Assembly: GCA_019114745.1 (NCBI GenBank)
Contig: DXEY01000030.1
Span: 1 to 22,690, forward strand
DNA: 22,690 bases
Reading direction: 5' to 3'
From: Candidatus Mediterraneibacter colneyensis
GTDB taxonomy: Bacteria > Bacillota > Clostridia > Lachnospirales > Lachnospiraceae
The translations under genes were made by a program, and so were the position numbers. The notes beneath the pieces were generated by a model that did not search any database, was not told the origin of the DNA, and saw nothing but the letters and a program-made list of their open reading frames with translations. Position 1 is the stretch's first letter. Each line of letters starts with the position of its first letter. Shown here piece after piece: positions 7,971-16,044 of this stretch.

Positions 7971-8033
7971 CTGTTCTTTCTCCCTGTTGGTCTAAATGTT
8001 TTTCAATTGTCTTTCATAAAAAATTACAATTTC

Positions 8034-8061
8034 ATTATACTATCCGCTACAGCGAAGTCAA
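8034..8061 (-). promoter_or_regulatory. Sigma-A promoter of the helicase gene
   Basis: Minus strand TTGACT (8056-8061), 16-base spacer, TATAAT (8034-8039). The start would be near 8027, leaving a leader of about 57 bases to the ATG, which is preceded by AGGGAG. The -35 box shares its first base with the end of the palindrome at 8061-8103. Confidence 0.75.
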
Positions 8062-8103
8062 TTCCGGGACGTAGTAAAATGCGATTTTACTACGTCCCGG
8101 AAT
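8061..8103. repeat. Perfect inverted repeat, 20-bp arms, 3-base loop
   Basis: The arm ATTCCGGGACGTAGTAAAAT (8061-8080) is followed by GCG and by its exact complement (8084-8103). It lies 25 bases after the spoIVA stop and touches the -35 box of the helicase promoter. Neither strand has a U tract directly after the stem, so it is not a standard intrinsic terminator. It could be a dispersed palindromic element, an operator, or a 3' stabilising hairpin for spoIVA mRNA. The rest of 7971-8128 holds only the promoter and AT-rich leader. Confidence 0.9.
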
Positions 8104-8128
8104 CCAGATTTTATCCATTTTCTAACCA

Positions 8129-9601
8129 TTATATGATAATGCAGACCAGTCCCCCGTTTGTGTCATTTACGATTTTCTGCATGGAATCCTGGAGTTTTAC
8201 CTGGCTCTCATCGTTGATCATTGCGATCTTATTTCTCATCCCGTCCATCACCAGTTCTTCCACTGTCTTTCCGAAGATATTCGTTCCCCATACTCCCTGG
8301 GGCGTCTCGCTCTCTTTTTTTATATATTCTGCAAGATCCTGTGCCTGCTTCTCATTTCCAACGATGGGTGCGATCTCTGTCTCGATATTTGCGCGGATCA
8401 TGTGTATGGAGGGCGCTTCCGAGCGGATCTTCACCCCGAATTTGCTTCCCTGCTTGATAATGACCGGCTCATCCAGCCTGATATCTTCCTTTGACGGTGT
8501 CACGACTCCGTATCCTTTGAGTTTGACATTGGTAAAAGCATCCTTTAAACTGCTCAGTTCCGCCCGCATGGAAGACAGTTCCTTCACGGTCGCGATCAGC
8601 TCGTATTCTCCATGAATCTCCGTTCCCGTCAGTTCACTGAGCACTTCATAATAATAGGACTGTTCGTAATCAATCTTGATTTTAACTCTCCCCGAATCCA
8701 TCTCTACCTGATCTACGGTAACTGCGCGGATATACTGGCTTACCTGGCTCGGCCGGAAGGATACAATACTCCTCACATCGTTCAGTTCCGCCATCATGGC
8801 GCGCACCTGTTCAATCAGATCTGCTTTGATCCGGTGTTCCCTGGAAAGCATCTCCACCCATTTGGGAACATAAAACTCAACTTCTGTAATCGGGAACTCA
8901 TAGAGCACCTGACGCATGATCTCATTGATATCTTCCGTCCTGAGCTGTTCGCAGTTCACCGGAACGACAGCCGCACTGTACTTCTCCTGGAGCTCTTTTA
9001 CCAGTTCTTCTGTCTCCGGCGCATACGGCTTCCTGCAGTTGAGCAGGATGATAAATGGCTTTCCGATCTCCTGAAGCTCCCGGACCGTCTGCTCTTCGGC
9101 AGCTATGTAATTCTCGCGCGGGATATCGGTCACACTCCCGTCTGTTGTCACCACAAAACCGATGGTCGCGTGATCACGGATCACTTTCTGAGTGCCGATC
9201 GCCGCCGCCTTTGTAAACGGAATCTCATACTCAAACCAGGGAGTCTTTACCTGTCTTTCCGCATCATTTTCAATGTGTCCGGATGCCCCCTCCACCATGA
9301 AGCCCACGCAGTCGATCAGCCGGATCCTGACTTCCACATCATCCGACAGCCGGACAGCAGCCGCATCCTTCGGCACAAATTTCGGTTCTGTCGTCATGAT
9401 CGTTGTGCCTGAAGCCGACTGGGGCAGTTCATCCTTTGTCCGCTCTTTCGCATGTTCATCCGCCATATTCGGAAGGACGAGCAGATCCATAAAGCGTTTG
9501 ATAAATGTAGACTTGCCTGTCCGCACCGGACCTACGACGCCGATGTAGATCTCTCCGCCCGTACGCGCTTTCATATCCCTGTATACCTGAAATGATTCCA
9601 T
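8129..9601 (-). CDS. spoIVA: Stage IV sporulation protein A (spore coat morphogenetic ATPase)
   Basis: SpoIVA is made in the mother cell, polymerises on the forespore surface using ATP, and is the base layer for the spore coat. The 490 residues match the usual length (about 492). The N-terminus carries a GTPase-like Walker A, GPVRTGKS (24-31), followed by the conserved DELPQSASGTTIMTTEPKF stretch, which holds the Thr residues needed for ATP hydrolysis in the family. The C-terminus ends in the short hydrophobic GGLVCIII typical of the family. The start at 9601 has AAGGGGG 7 bases upstream. A sigma-E-like promoter lies directly upstream, and gpsA, plsY and der precede it, an order common in Clostridia. 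Its presence shows a spore-forming lineage. Confidence 0.97.
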   Translation of the reverse strand: MESFQVYRDMKARTGGEIYIGVVGPVRTGKSTFIKRFMDLLVLPNMADEHAKERTKDELPQSASGTTIMTTEPKFVPKDAAAVRLSDDVEVRIRLIDCVGFMVEGASGHIENDAERQVKTPWFEYEIPFTKAAAIGTQKVIRDHATIGFVVTTDGSVTDIPRENYIAAEEQTVRELQEIGKPFIILLNCRKPYAPETEELVKELQEKYSAAVVPVNCEQLRTEDINEIMRQVLYEFPITEVEFYVPKWVEMLSREHRIKADLIEQVRAMMAELNDVRSIVSFRPSQVSQYIRAVTVDQVEMDSGRVKIKIDYEQSYYYEVLSELTGTEIHGEYELIATVKELSSMRAELSSLKDAFTNVKLKGYGVVTPSKEDIRLDEPVIIKQGSKFGVKIRSEAPSIHMIRANIETEIAPIVGNEKQAQDLAEYIKKESETPQGVWGTNIFGKTVEELVMDGMRNKIAMINDESQVKLQDSMQKIVNDTNGGLVCIII

Positions 9602-9608
9602 AATAATA

Positions 9609-9651
9609 CCCCCTTGTTCTGCTGATACAGTCTATGCACAGAACAAAGGGG
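9609..9651 (-). promoter_or_regulatory. Inverted repeat overlapping the spoIVA ribosome binding site
   Basis: Minus strand CCCCTTTGTTCTG (9639-9651) pairs with CAGAACAAGGGG (about 9610-9621), a 12-bp stem with one bulged base and a 17-base loop. The right arm contains the Shine-Dalgarno AAGGGGG of spoIVA. RNA started at the sigma-E-like promoter (near 9622) lacks the left arm; RNA read through from gpsA has both. Confidence 0.65.
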
Positions 9652-9658
9652 ATATGAC
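9629..9658 (-). promoter_or_regulatory. Sigma-E-like (mother-cell) promoter of spoIVA
   Basis: Minus strand GTCATATC (9651-9658), 14-base spacer, CATAGACT (9629-9636). This is close to the Bacillus sigma-E consensus (GTCATATT, 13-15 bases, CATACAAT) and fits the known sigma-E control of spoIVA. The -35 lies 2 bases past the gpsA stop codon. Transcription would start near 9622. Confidence 0.8.
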
Positions 9659-9660
9659 TT

Positions 9661-10674
9661 TTATTCCTCCCAGGTAAGTGTATGGTTTTCACTGCGGGAT
9701 TCCCGCGTCATCAGTTCATTCACTGCCTCTGCGGGGGACTTCCCTTCAAAAAGTACCGCGTTGACCTCTTCCACGATCGGCATGGAAACTCCGTATTCCC
9801 TGGCAAGTTTTGCCGCTGCTTTGGCTGAGTAAACGCCCTCAACTACCATCTTGACCTCGTCCATCGCCTCCTGCATGCTCATTCCCTGGCCAATAAGGCA
9901 GCCTGCCCTGCGGTTCCGGCTGTGGACGCTGGCACAGGTAACGATCAGGTCTCCGATCCCCGTAAGTCCGGAAAATGTCTCGATCTTTCCGCCCATCTTC
10001 ACGCCCAGCCTGGCAATCTCCGCAATTCCTCTTGTGATCAGGGCTGCCTTCGTGTTATCTCCGTATCCCAGTCCGTCAGCGATTCCTGCTGCCAGGGCGA
10101 TCACATTTTTCAGGGATCCTCCCAGCTCGATTCCCAGGATATCCGGGCTTGTATACACCCGGAACACATTGCTGATAAATGCCGACTGAAGATACTCCGC
10201 CGTCTTCTTTGACTTTGCACCCACCACACAGGTCGTCGGGAGTTTCCTTCCTACTTCCTCTGCATGGCTCGGCCCGGAGAGTACCGCCACATCCGCCTGG
10301 GGGATCTCCTGCTCGATCTGGCGGGAAAGGGTCATCAGCGTAGATTCCTCGATCCCCTTCGCCACATCGACGATGATCTGCCCTTCTGCCACATAAGGCT
10401 TCATCTTGCGGGCAGTCCCTCTTGTAAAAGGCGACGGCACCGCCAGTACGAGAAAGTCTTTTCCTCTCACTGCCGCTTCCAGATCTCCGGTAATGATGAT
10501 ATCCTCCGGAAGCTTTACTCCCGGGAGCTTCAGCTCATGTTCCCGTTTTTCATTGAGCATCGACACTTCATTCTCATCGATCGACCAGATGGACACCTGA
10601 TGTCCATTGTCAGAAAGGAGAACAGACAGAGCCGTTCCCCAGCTTCCAGCCCCAAGTACACCTACATTTGCCAT
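9661..10674 (-). CDS. gpsA: NAD(P)-dependent glycerol-3-phosphate dehydrogenase
   Basis: Reduces dihydroxyacetone phosphate to sn-glycerol 3-phosphate, the backbone for phospholipids. The 337-residue protein opens with the dinucleotide-binding GAGSWG (8-13), keeps VAKG (K106), GPSHAEE (134-140), the catalytic lysine in GGSLKNVIALAAG (K189) and NTKAALITRG (207-216). AAGGAG stands 9 bases before the ATG and is formed by the last codons of plsY, 6 bases upstream, so the two are very likely translated from one mRNA. Its product is the direct substrate of PlsY, so the gene pair covers two successive steps. Confidence 0.97.
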   Translation of the reverse strand: MANVGVLGAGSWGTALSVLLSDNGHQVSIWSIDENEVSMLNEKREHELKLPGVKLPEDIIITGDLEAAVRGKDFLVLAVPSPFTRGTARKMKPYVAEGQIIVDVAKGIEESTLMTLSRQIEQEIPQADVAVLSGPSHAEEVGRKLPTTCVVGAKSKKTAEYLQSAFISNVFRVYTSPDILGIELGGSLKNVIALAAGIADGLGYGDNTKAALITRGIAEIARLGVKMGGKIETFSGLTGIGDLIVTCASVHSRNRRAGCLIGQGMSMQEAMDEVKMVVEGVYSAKAAAKLAREYGVSMPIVEEVNAVLFEGKSPAEAVNELMTRESRSENHTLTWEE

Positions 10675-10680
10675 AATCCA

Positions 10681-11337
10681 TTACTCCTTTTTCTTTGATC
10701 CGAATTTATTCTCTGTCCCTGCCAGCAGCCTTTTGATGTTCTCTTTGTGCCGGTACCATGCCAGCAGCGTGAGCAGAGCCAGCACGACATAGAGTTCATA
10801 ACAGCGGGCGCTTTCCATGTCGAACCATCCCATCTGCCCGATGAGGATCATCTCGATCAGAAAAACTGTATAGGCAGCCAGCGACCCTGCAGATATGTAT
10901 CTTGTCGCGATCACAGGCAGAAGAAATGCCGCCAGTGTGACCGGGATCATCAGGATGCTTGCGGGCAGATGCCAGAAACTGTTGACGACCACCAGCCCGG
11001 CCATCACGGCAATTCCCTTTCCGCCTTTAAAATTCATATAGAACGGAAAGTTATGCCCCAGCGTAACGCCGGCGCCCGCATACATTGCCAGAAGCGGGCG
11101 GCAGTCACTTCCCCGGTACATAAAAAATACGATCAGAAACGCGGCGATACACTTGAGCACATCCCCCGCAAAAGTCAGGATTCCCGCTTTCCAGCCGAGC
11201 ACCCGCAGGGCGTTCGTCGTCCCCGCGTTTCCGCTTCCTTTCTTCCTGATATCTACATGACTCATCTCCCCGACAAGGTAGCCCGTCTGCAGAAGCCCGC
11301 ACACGTAACCGACCGCAAGACAGATCACTCGTTCCAT
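10681..11337 (-). CDS. plsY: Acyl-phosphate:glycerol-3-phosphate acyltransferase (membrane)
   Basis: Moves an acyl group from acyl phosphate to position 1 of glycerol 3-phosphate, giving lysophosphatidate at the inner membrane. The 218-residue protein is mostly hydrophobic helices. The three PlsY motifs are present: KKGSGNAGTTN (32-42), GHNFPFYMNFKGGKG (94-108) and, near the C-terminus, RHKENIKRLL. The usual GATN is GTTN and the PTGYLIG segment is QTGYLVG, small changes that leave the glycine-rich core intact. AAGGAG lies 10 bases before the ATG, overlapping the end of der, 4 bases upstream. It works with GpsA next door and with PlsX, which is not in this window. Confidence 0.96.
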   Translation of the reverse strand: MERVICLAVGYVCGLLQTGYLVGEMSHVDIRKKGSGNAGTTNALRVLGWKAGILTFAGDVLKCIAAFLIVFFMYRGSDCRPLLAMYAGAGVTLGHNFPFYMNFKGGKGIAVMAGLVVVNSFWHLPASILMIPVTLAAFLLPVIATRYISAGSLAAYTVFLIEMILIGQMGWFDMESARCYELYVVLALLTLLAWYRHKENIKRLLAGTENKFGSKKKE

Positions 11338-11341
11338 AACT

Positions 11342-12670
11342 CTACTGCTCCTTTTCCTTTCTCTCCCTGATAAAGAACTTCAGAGAAGTCCCCCTGAAAC
11401 CAAATGCCTCCCTGATCTTATTCTCCAGATACCTCGTATATGAGAAATGCATCAGCTCCTTATCATTCACGAAAATCACGAATGTAGGCGGCTTCACAGA
11501 CACCTGGGTAATATAATACAGCTTCAGCCGTTTTCCTTTGTCCGACGGCGGCTGCTGCATGGCGACTGCCTCCGTCATGATCTCGTTGAGCACTCCGGTA
11601 GCGATGCGCAGCGTCTGATTCTCGATCACCATATCGATCTTGTCATACAGTTTGTTCAGGCGCTGTCCTGTCAGCGCTGAGACATACATGATCTCCGCAT
11701 AGGACATATAGGAGAGCACCTGCCGGATATTGTTTTCGTACTCTTTCATCGTCCGGTCATACTTCTCAATGGCGTCCCATTTATTCACAACGATGATCAC
11801 GCCCTTGCCCCTCTCGTGGGCGATCCCGGCGATCTTGGCGTCCTGCTCTGTAACGCCCTCTGTAGCGTCGATGACCATAAGCACCACATCCGCGCGCTCG
11901 ACCGCCGTCACAGTCCTTATGATACTGTAACGCTCCAGTTCCTCTTTGATCCGGCTCTTGCGCCTTAAGCCTGCCGTATCGATAAAAATATATTCTTTTC
12001 CGTTATGGACGATCCTTGTATCGATCGCATCGCGGGTCGTTCCCGCCACATCGGAAACGATCACCCGGTTCTCGCCCAGAAGCCGGTTGACGATAGAGGA
12101 CTTGCCCACATTCGGTTTTCCTACGACAGCAATACGCGGGCGGTCATCCTCTTCCTCTGTGCCGCTGCCCTCCGGGAAATGCTCTGCCACGATATCCAGC
12201 ATATCGCCGATCCCCAGCCGGGATGCGGCGGAGACTGGTACCGGATCTCCGATCCCCAGATTATAGAACTCATAGACATCCGGCATATATTTTTCAAAAT
12301 TATCTACTTTATTTACCACGAGTACCACCGGTTTTCCGGAACGCCGGAGCATGTCCGCCACTTTCGAGTCCGCGTCCACAAGCCCCTGCCTCACATCAGT
12401 GATAAAAATGATCACGTCGGCGGTATCTATGGCGATCTGCGCCTGCTCCCTCATCTGGGAGAGGATCACATCCTTACTGTCGGGCTCGATCCCTCCTGTA
12501 TCGATCATGGTAAATTCTTTGTCAAGCCACGTCACGTCCGCATAGATCCTGTCCCTTGTCACTCCCGGCGTATCCTTTACGATGGAGATCATCTCCCCCG
12601 CCAGAGCGTTAAACAGTGTAGACTTTCCTACATTCGGGCGTCCTACGATGGCTACTACTGGTTTGCTCAT
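11342..12670 (-). CDS. der: Ribosome-assembly GTPase Der (EngA), double G domain
   Basis: Essential GTPase that helps mature the 50S ribosomal subunit. The 442 residues hold two tandem G domains and a C-terminal KH-like domain. Domain 1 has GRPNVGKS (10-17), DTPGVTRDR, DTGG (57-60) and NKVD (120-123). Domain 2 has GKPNVGKSS (184-192), DVAGTTRDAID (207-217), DTAG (231-234) and NKWD (296-299). The KH-like part ends with FRGTSLKFFIRERK. It follows the DUF512 radical SAM gene by 21 bases and precedes plsY by 4 bases, so it is an internal operon gene. All GTP-binding residues appear intact. Confidence 0.98.
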   Translation of the reverse strand: MSKPVVAIVGRPNVGKSTLFNALAGEMISIVKDTPGVTRDRIYADVTWLDKEFTMIDTGGIEPDSKDVILSQMREQAQIAIDTADVIIFITDVRQGLVDADSKVADMLRRSGKPVVLVVNKVDNFEKYMPDVYEFYNLGIGDPVPVSAASRLGIGDMLDIVAEHFPEGSGTEEEDDRPRIAVVGKPNVGKSSIVNRLLGENRVIVSDVAGTTRDAIDTRIVHNGKEYIFIDTAGLRRKSRIKEELERYSIIRTVTAVERADVVLMVIDATEGVTEQDAKIAGIAHERGKGVIIVVNKWDAIEKYDRTMKEYENNIRQVLSYMSYAEIMYVSALTGQRLNKLYDKIDMVIENQTLRIATGVLNEIMTEAVAMQQPPSDKGKRLKLYYITQVSVKPPTFVIFVNDKELMHFSYTRYLENKIREAFGFRGTSLKFFIRERKEKEQ

Positions 12671-12691
12671 ATTTCACTTGCCTTTCTTCAT

Positions 12692-14029
12692 TCACACTCT
12701 AAATTCATTCTCCGGACTGCTGTCCAATATTGAATGGATCAGATCCTGTCCGCTTGATTTTACAATAACTATGGGCACTTGTAAAGCATCAGACACCTGA
12801 CTTACCGTAAAATCATCCAGAAATACGTCTTCATCCGCCTTCAGCATATTACATGGAAGAAGCAGCCTGCTGCCAAGTTCCTTCCCCTCAAGCTGACGGA
12901 TCAGGTCTCCTGCTGTCAGAAGCCCTGAAACAGTAATGCGTTCCCCGAAGAAATCGTTGCGGATCGGGTAGACATGCACCTTCAGCTTCGGATACTTCTG
13001 CTCCAGCTTCCGTGCGATCCCGCAAAGACAGGGGTACGCAAGCCTGCCTGTAGCAAGCGATACCTCCCGCGCACTGCCGTCCCCGGAAAGTGCCCGGTAT
13101 CCCTCCTCAAATTCACTGAGCAGAAGGCGCAGCATTCCCACGCCGTTTTCAAGCTGGAGATAACCGTCGTACCGCTCTTCTTCCGGGAGATCTTCCTCTG
13201 CCAGCAGATACCACTCGTCCCCTGCATGGACAAAGTGGAGTCCGTATTCCTCATAGATCTTCTCCTGCCACCTGTGGATCACAGACAGGACTTCCCTGGC
13301 GTCCTCCTTCGTAAAGGGTTCCAGGGGATACAGGCCGTCCCGGTATTTTGTCAGCCCTACGGGAACCACCGACACGCTTTTGAGCAGCGGCAGGTACCGG
13401 GTCAGGTCACGGATCGAACGCTCCAGTTCCTCCCCGTCGTTGATCCCCCGGCACAATACGATCTGTCCGTTCATCTCAATCCCGCCTTCATAGAGAAGAT
13501 CCACTTTTTTCAGCGCTTCTCCTGCAAAACGGTTGTGGAGCATCTTACAGCGGAGTTTAGGATTTGTCGTCTGGAACGAGATGTTGATCGGTTCCAGCCG
13601 GTACCGGATGATCCGCTCGATATCGTGTGAACTCATATTCGTCAGGGTCACATAGTTTCCCTGAAGAAATGAAAGTCTGGAGTCATCGTCCTTAAAATAA
13701 AGGGTCTCCCTCATCCCCTCCGGCATCTGGTCGATAAAGCAGAACATACACTTATTGCAGCAGGACCGGTATTCGTCCATCAGGCCGCTCTCGAACTCAA
13801 CACCGAGCTGCTCGTCCGCATCCTTCCCGATCTCCAGCTCCCACTGTTCTCCGTTCTCTTTTTCCACCAGAAGAAGTACCTCTTCTTCCTCCATATAATA
13901 CTGATAGTCAAAAATATCCTCGATTTCATTTCCATTGACGGAGAGCAGCCTGTCGCCGGGTTCGATCCCCATCTCCTCCGCAATGCTGCCTGCCGCCACA
14001 CGTTTAATAATATGTTCATGTATCTTCAT
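12692..14029 (-). CDS. PDZ - radical SAM - DUF512 protein, function unknown
   Basis: The 445-residue protein starts with a PDZ-like domain (about 5-70, including AEEMGIEPGDRLLSVNGNEI), followed by a radical SAM Cys cluster C90-x3-C94-x2-C97 within CCNKCMFCFIDQMP, and ends with the DUF512 domain (roughly 290-430). This architecture is a known conserved family in Clostridia and in cyanobacteria, presumably an S-adenosylmethionine-dependent iron-sulfur oxidoreductase, but no reaction has been assigned that I know of. C91 next to C90 is an extra cysteine in the cluster region. The start is the only reasonable ATG, though the GGAGGAG Shine-Dalgarno stands a long 13 bases away. It leads the der-plsY-gpsA block, so a link with ribosome assembly is possible by context only. 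Confidence 0.88.
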   Translation of the reverse strand: MKIHEHIIKRVAAGSIAEEMGIEPGDRLLSVNGNEIEDIFDYQYYMEEEEVLLLVEKENGEQWELEIGKDADEQLGVEFESGLMDEYRSCCNKCMFCFIDQMPEGMRETLYFKDDDSRLSFLQGNYVTLTNMSSHDIERIIRYRLEPINISFQTTNPKLRCKMLHNRFAGEALKKVDLLYEGGIEMNGQIVLCRGINDGEELERSIRDLTRYLPLLKSVSVVPVGLTKYRDGLYPLEPFTKEDAREVLSVIHRWQEKIYEEYGLHFVHAGDEWYLLAEEDLPEEERYDGYLQLENGVGMLRLLLSEFEEGYRALSGDGSAREVSLATGRLAYPCLCGIARKLEQKYPKLKVHVYPIRNDFFGERITVSGLLTAGDLIRQLEGKELGSRLLLPCNMLKADEDVFLDDFTVSQVSDALQVPIVIVKSSGQDLIHSILDSSPENEFRV

Positions 14030-14062
14030 AGGCTGTCTTGTACTCCTCCCTTAACTCTGTCA

Positions 14063-14091
14063 AGTATAACATAAATCCCCGGCTTTGCCTA
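14063..14091 (-). promoter_or_regulatory. Probable promoter of the DUF512-der-plsY-gpsA operon
   Basis: Minus strand TAGGCA (14086-14091), 17-base spacer, TATACT (14063-14068) with an extended -10 TGT directly before it. The weak -35 is offset by the TGn element. It is back to back with the prs promoter in the 179-base divergent gap. Confidence 0.6.
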
Positions 14092-14134
14092 TACCGCAGA
14101 CCTCCGCCGGTCACAGATGCTTCTGCTGTTAGGC

Positions 14135-14163
14135 TTGAATTTATACAGCAAAAATGATATAAA
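14135..14163 (+). promoter_or_regulatory. Sigma-A promoter of prs
   Basis: TTGAAT (14135-14140), 17-base spacer, TATAAA (14158-14163). The start would be near 14170, giving a leader of about 40 bases with AGGAG 6 bases before the ATG. I saw no riboswitch or PurR-like box in the gap. Confidence 0.75.
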
Positions 14164-14208
14164 AGAAATGGATGATTTTACAAACAATGAAACAGACAGG
14201 AGATAAAA

Positions 14209-15390
14209 ATGTCAAACATCGAACTTTTAGAGAAAACACTCCCCGTCGCACCGCTGAAGATCGTCGCAATGGAGAGCTGCCGTCCGCTCGGCAGGAAAGT
14301 CAACGACTACATCGTTTCGTTCCGCGAGAACACGATCAACGAAGTATCCGAATCTTCCCTGTATGTGAATTACAGGTCAAACAACTATCTGGTAGACTGT
14401 GCCTGCCCCCGTTTCGGCACCGGGGAAGCAAAGGGCGTTCTGAGGGAGACCATCCGTGGAACGGACCTGTTCATCATGACAGATGTCTGTAACTACAGCC
14501 TCACATACACCGTCAGCGGGCATCTCAACCATATGTCGCCGGACGACCACTACCAGGATCTGAAGAGGATCATCTCTGCCGCTACAGGCAAGGCACACCG
14601 GATCAATGTGATCATGCCGTTCCTCTACGAAAGCCGCCAGCACAAGCGCACGAAAAGAGAATCTCTCGACTGTGCACTGGCGCTGGAGGAACTGACCGCC
14701 ATGGGGGTTTCCAATATCATCACTTTTGACGCCCACGACCCGAGGGTGCAGAATGCGATCCCCCTCAGCGGGTTCGACAGCTTCAATCCGCCGTATCAGT
14801 TCCTGAAAGCGCTGTTCCGCGCTGTACCTGATCTGATCCCGGACAAAGACCACCTGATGATCATCAGCCCGGATGAAGGCGCGATGCACAGAGCCGTCTA
14901 TTTTTCAAATATACTTGGCGTAGACATGGGAATGTTCTATAAGAGACGGGATTATTCCGTCATTGTAAACGGGAAAAACCCGATCGTCGCCCATGAGTTC
15001 TTAGGGGATGATGTCACAGGCAAGGATGTCATCATCGTAGACGATATGATCTCATCCGGCGGAAGTATGCTCGACGTGGCAAAACAGCTTAAAGAACGCA
15101 ATGCAGCACGCGTCTTTGTATGCACCACATTCGGGCTGTTTACAGAAGGGTTTGACGCCTTCGATGAGTTCTACGAAAAAGGATATATCAACAAAGTCGT
15201 CACCACAAATCTCACATATCTGCCGCCGGAACTGTATGAAAAACCATACTTTGTACAGGCAGATATGAGCAAATTCCTGGCGCTCATCATTGATTCCCTG
15301 AATCACGATATCACCATCGGAAGCGTCATGAATCCGACGGATAAGATCCATACTCTTCTGGAAAAATTTAAGAACGGGCAGCCGATATAA
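14209..15390 (+). CDS. prs: Ribose-phosphate pyrophosphokinase (PRPP synthetase), long divergent form
   Basis: Makes PRPP from ribose 5-phosphate and ATP for purine, pyrimidine, NAD, histidine and tryptophan synthesis. The 393 residues exceed the usual 310-320. The PRPP-binding loop VIIVDDMISSGGS (274-286) is intact apart from the common DTGGT becoming SSGGS. The region before it has MPFLYESRQHKR (136-147; usual MPYYGYARQDRK) and TFDAHDPRVQNAI (172-184; usual DLHADQIQGFF), and the flexible-loop KRR is at 245-247. The extra length lies mainly in the N-terminal half and the C-terminal tail. This matches a long PRPP synthetase form seen in Lachnospiraceae. It is the sole plus-strand gene, with its own promoter and terminator. 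The altered regulatory positions may change ADP/phosphate control. Confidence 0.92.
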   Translation: MSNIELLEKTLPVAPLKIVAMESCRPLGRKVNDYIVSFRENTINEVSESSLYVNYRSNNYLVDCACPRFGTGEAKGVLRETIRGTDLFIMTDVCNYSLTYTVSGHLNHMSPDDHYQDLKRIISAATGKAHRINVIMPFLYESRQHKRTKRESLDCALALEELTAMGVSNIITFDAHDPRVQNAIPLSGFDSFNPPYQFLKALFRAVPDLIPDKDHLMIISPDEGAMHRAVYFSNILGVDMGMFYKRRDYSVIVNGKNPIVAHEFLGDDVTGKDVIIVDDMISSGGSMLDVAKQLKERNAARVFVCTTFGLFTEGFDAFDEFYEKGYINKVVTTNLTYLPPELYEKPYFVQADMSKFLALIIDSLNHDITIGSVMNPTDKIHTLLEKFKNGQPI

Positions 15391-15406
15391 ATCTCGTCGC
15401 AACCGC

Positions 15407-15458
15407 AAAAAGCAGAACCCGGCAGTTTCACAATGAAACTGCGGTTCTGCTTTTCTTT
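15407..15458. terminator. Bidirectional intrinsic terminator between prs and the DUF1653 gene
   Basis: Stem of GCAGAACC (15412-15419) and GCAGTTTCA (15422-15430) with their complements (15434-15450), a CAA loop and a 2-base bulge. It is followed by TTTTCTTTT on the plus strand and preceded by AAAAA, so the minus strand also ends in a U tract. It serves the two convergent genes. Confidence 0.93.
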
Positions 15459-15484
15459 TATCCTTATCCTCCGGTTTTGCCGCA

Positions 15485-15979
15485 TCACCTGAGCCTTCTG
15501 TTCTCGTATTTTGCCTTTGTCTTAAGGAATCTCATAAGAGCGCCGTACCGCTCTTCTACAGTTTCCCCGTTCTCGGCAAACTCCAGGCTCTCAGCCGCGG
15601 CGGTCAGAAATCTGGTATCAATCTGGCTCTGGTGTCTCTGCAGGAATTTGATCCTCTCATCGTTGTCATCCAGATCAAGGAACTCCAGGATGAGAGCCGT
15701 CGTACTTCCATGCCGTTTCAGGATCGTACCCGCGTCGTTTTTCTCATCCCGGCAGAGTTCAAAGCGGTATTTCTGATCCGCATGAGGGTATTTTCCTGTA
15801 TCAAGAGGGCTTAAAAATGTTTCGAGAAAACTTGCATAGACTCTGCGGGCTCCCCCCACACTCTCAAACACTACCATATCCTCACCGGTCTCCGTACAGA
15901 CGGCAAGCTCAAGTATCCTGTACTTTTTTCCTTTGAAATGCCGGTAGACATCTCCACTTTTCGGTATTCTTCTCTCCAT
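15485..15979 (-). CDS. DUF1653 domain protein, function unknown
   Basis: The 164-residue protein has an N-terminal DUF1653 domain (about 8-75): KSGDVYRHFKGKKYRILELA, then ETGEDMVVFES and YASFLETFLSPLD match the family's GxYRHFKG...Y....A.H.ETxE..VVY....FL pattern. Members are small and uncharacterised, often annotated from this motif alone. The C-terminal half (about 85-164) is rich in charged residues and Leu/Glu helices and I do not recognise it. No signal peptide or membrane segment is seen. AAAGGAG stands 7 bases before the ATG. It is the last gene of the right-hand minus-strand run, 65 bases after ilvA, and ends at the shared terminator. Confidence 0.85.
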   Translation of the reverse strand: MERRIPKSGDVYRHFKGKKYRILELAVCTETGEDMVVFESVGGARRVYASFLETFLSPLDTGKYPHADQKYRFELCRDEKNDAGTILKRHGSTTALILEFLDLDDNDERIKFLQRHQSQIDTRFLTAAAESLEFAENGETVEERYGALMRFLKTKAKYENRRLR

Positions 15980-16044
15980 ACGCCGCTCCTTTCAACCTGA
16001 TGCCCGTGCCGGAAGATCCCTTCTGCCAGAGATCCCGCGACTGC

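Noticed and set aside
8061..8103. The palindrome read as an ordinary intrinsic terminator of spoIVA.
   Set aside because: No U tract follows the stem on the minus strand (next bases are TGACTTCG) nor on the plus strand; kept as a repeat of unknown role.
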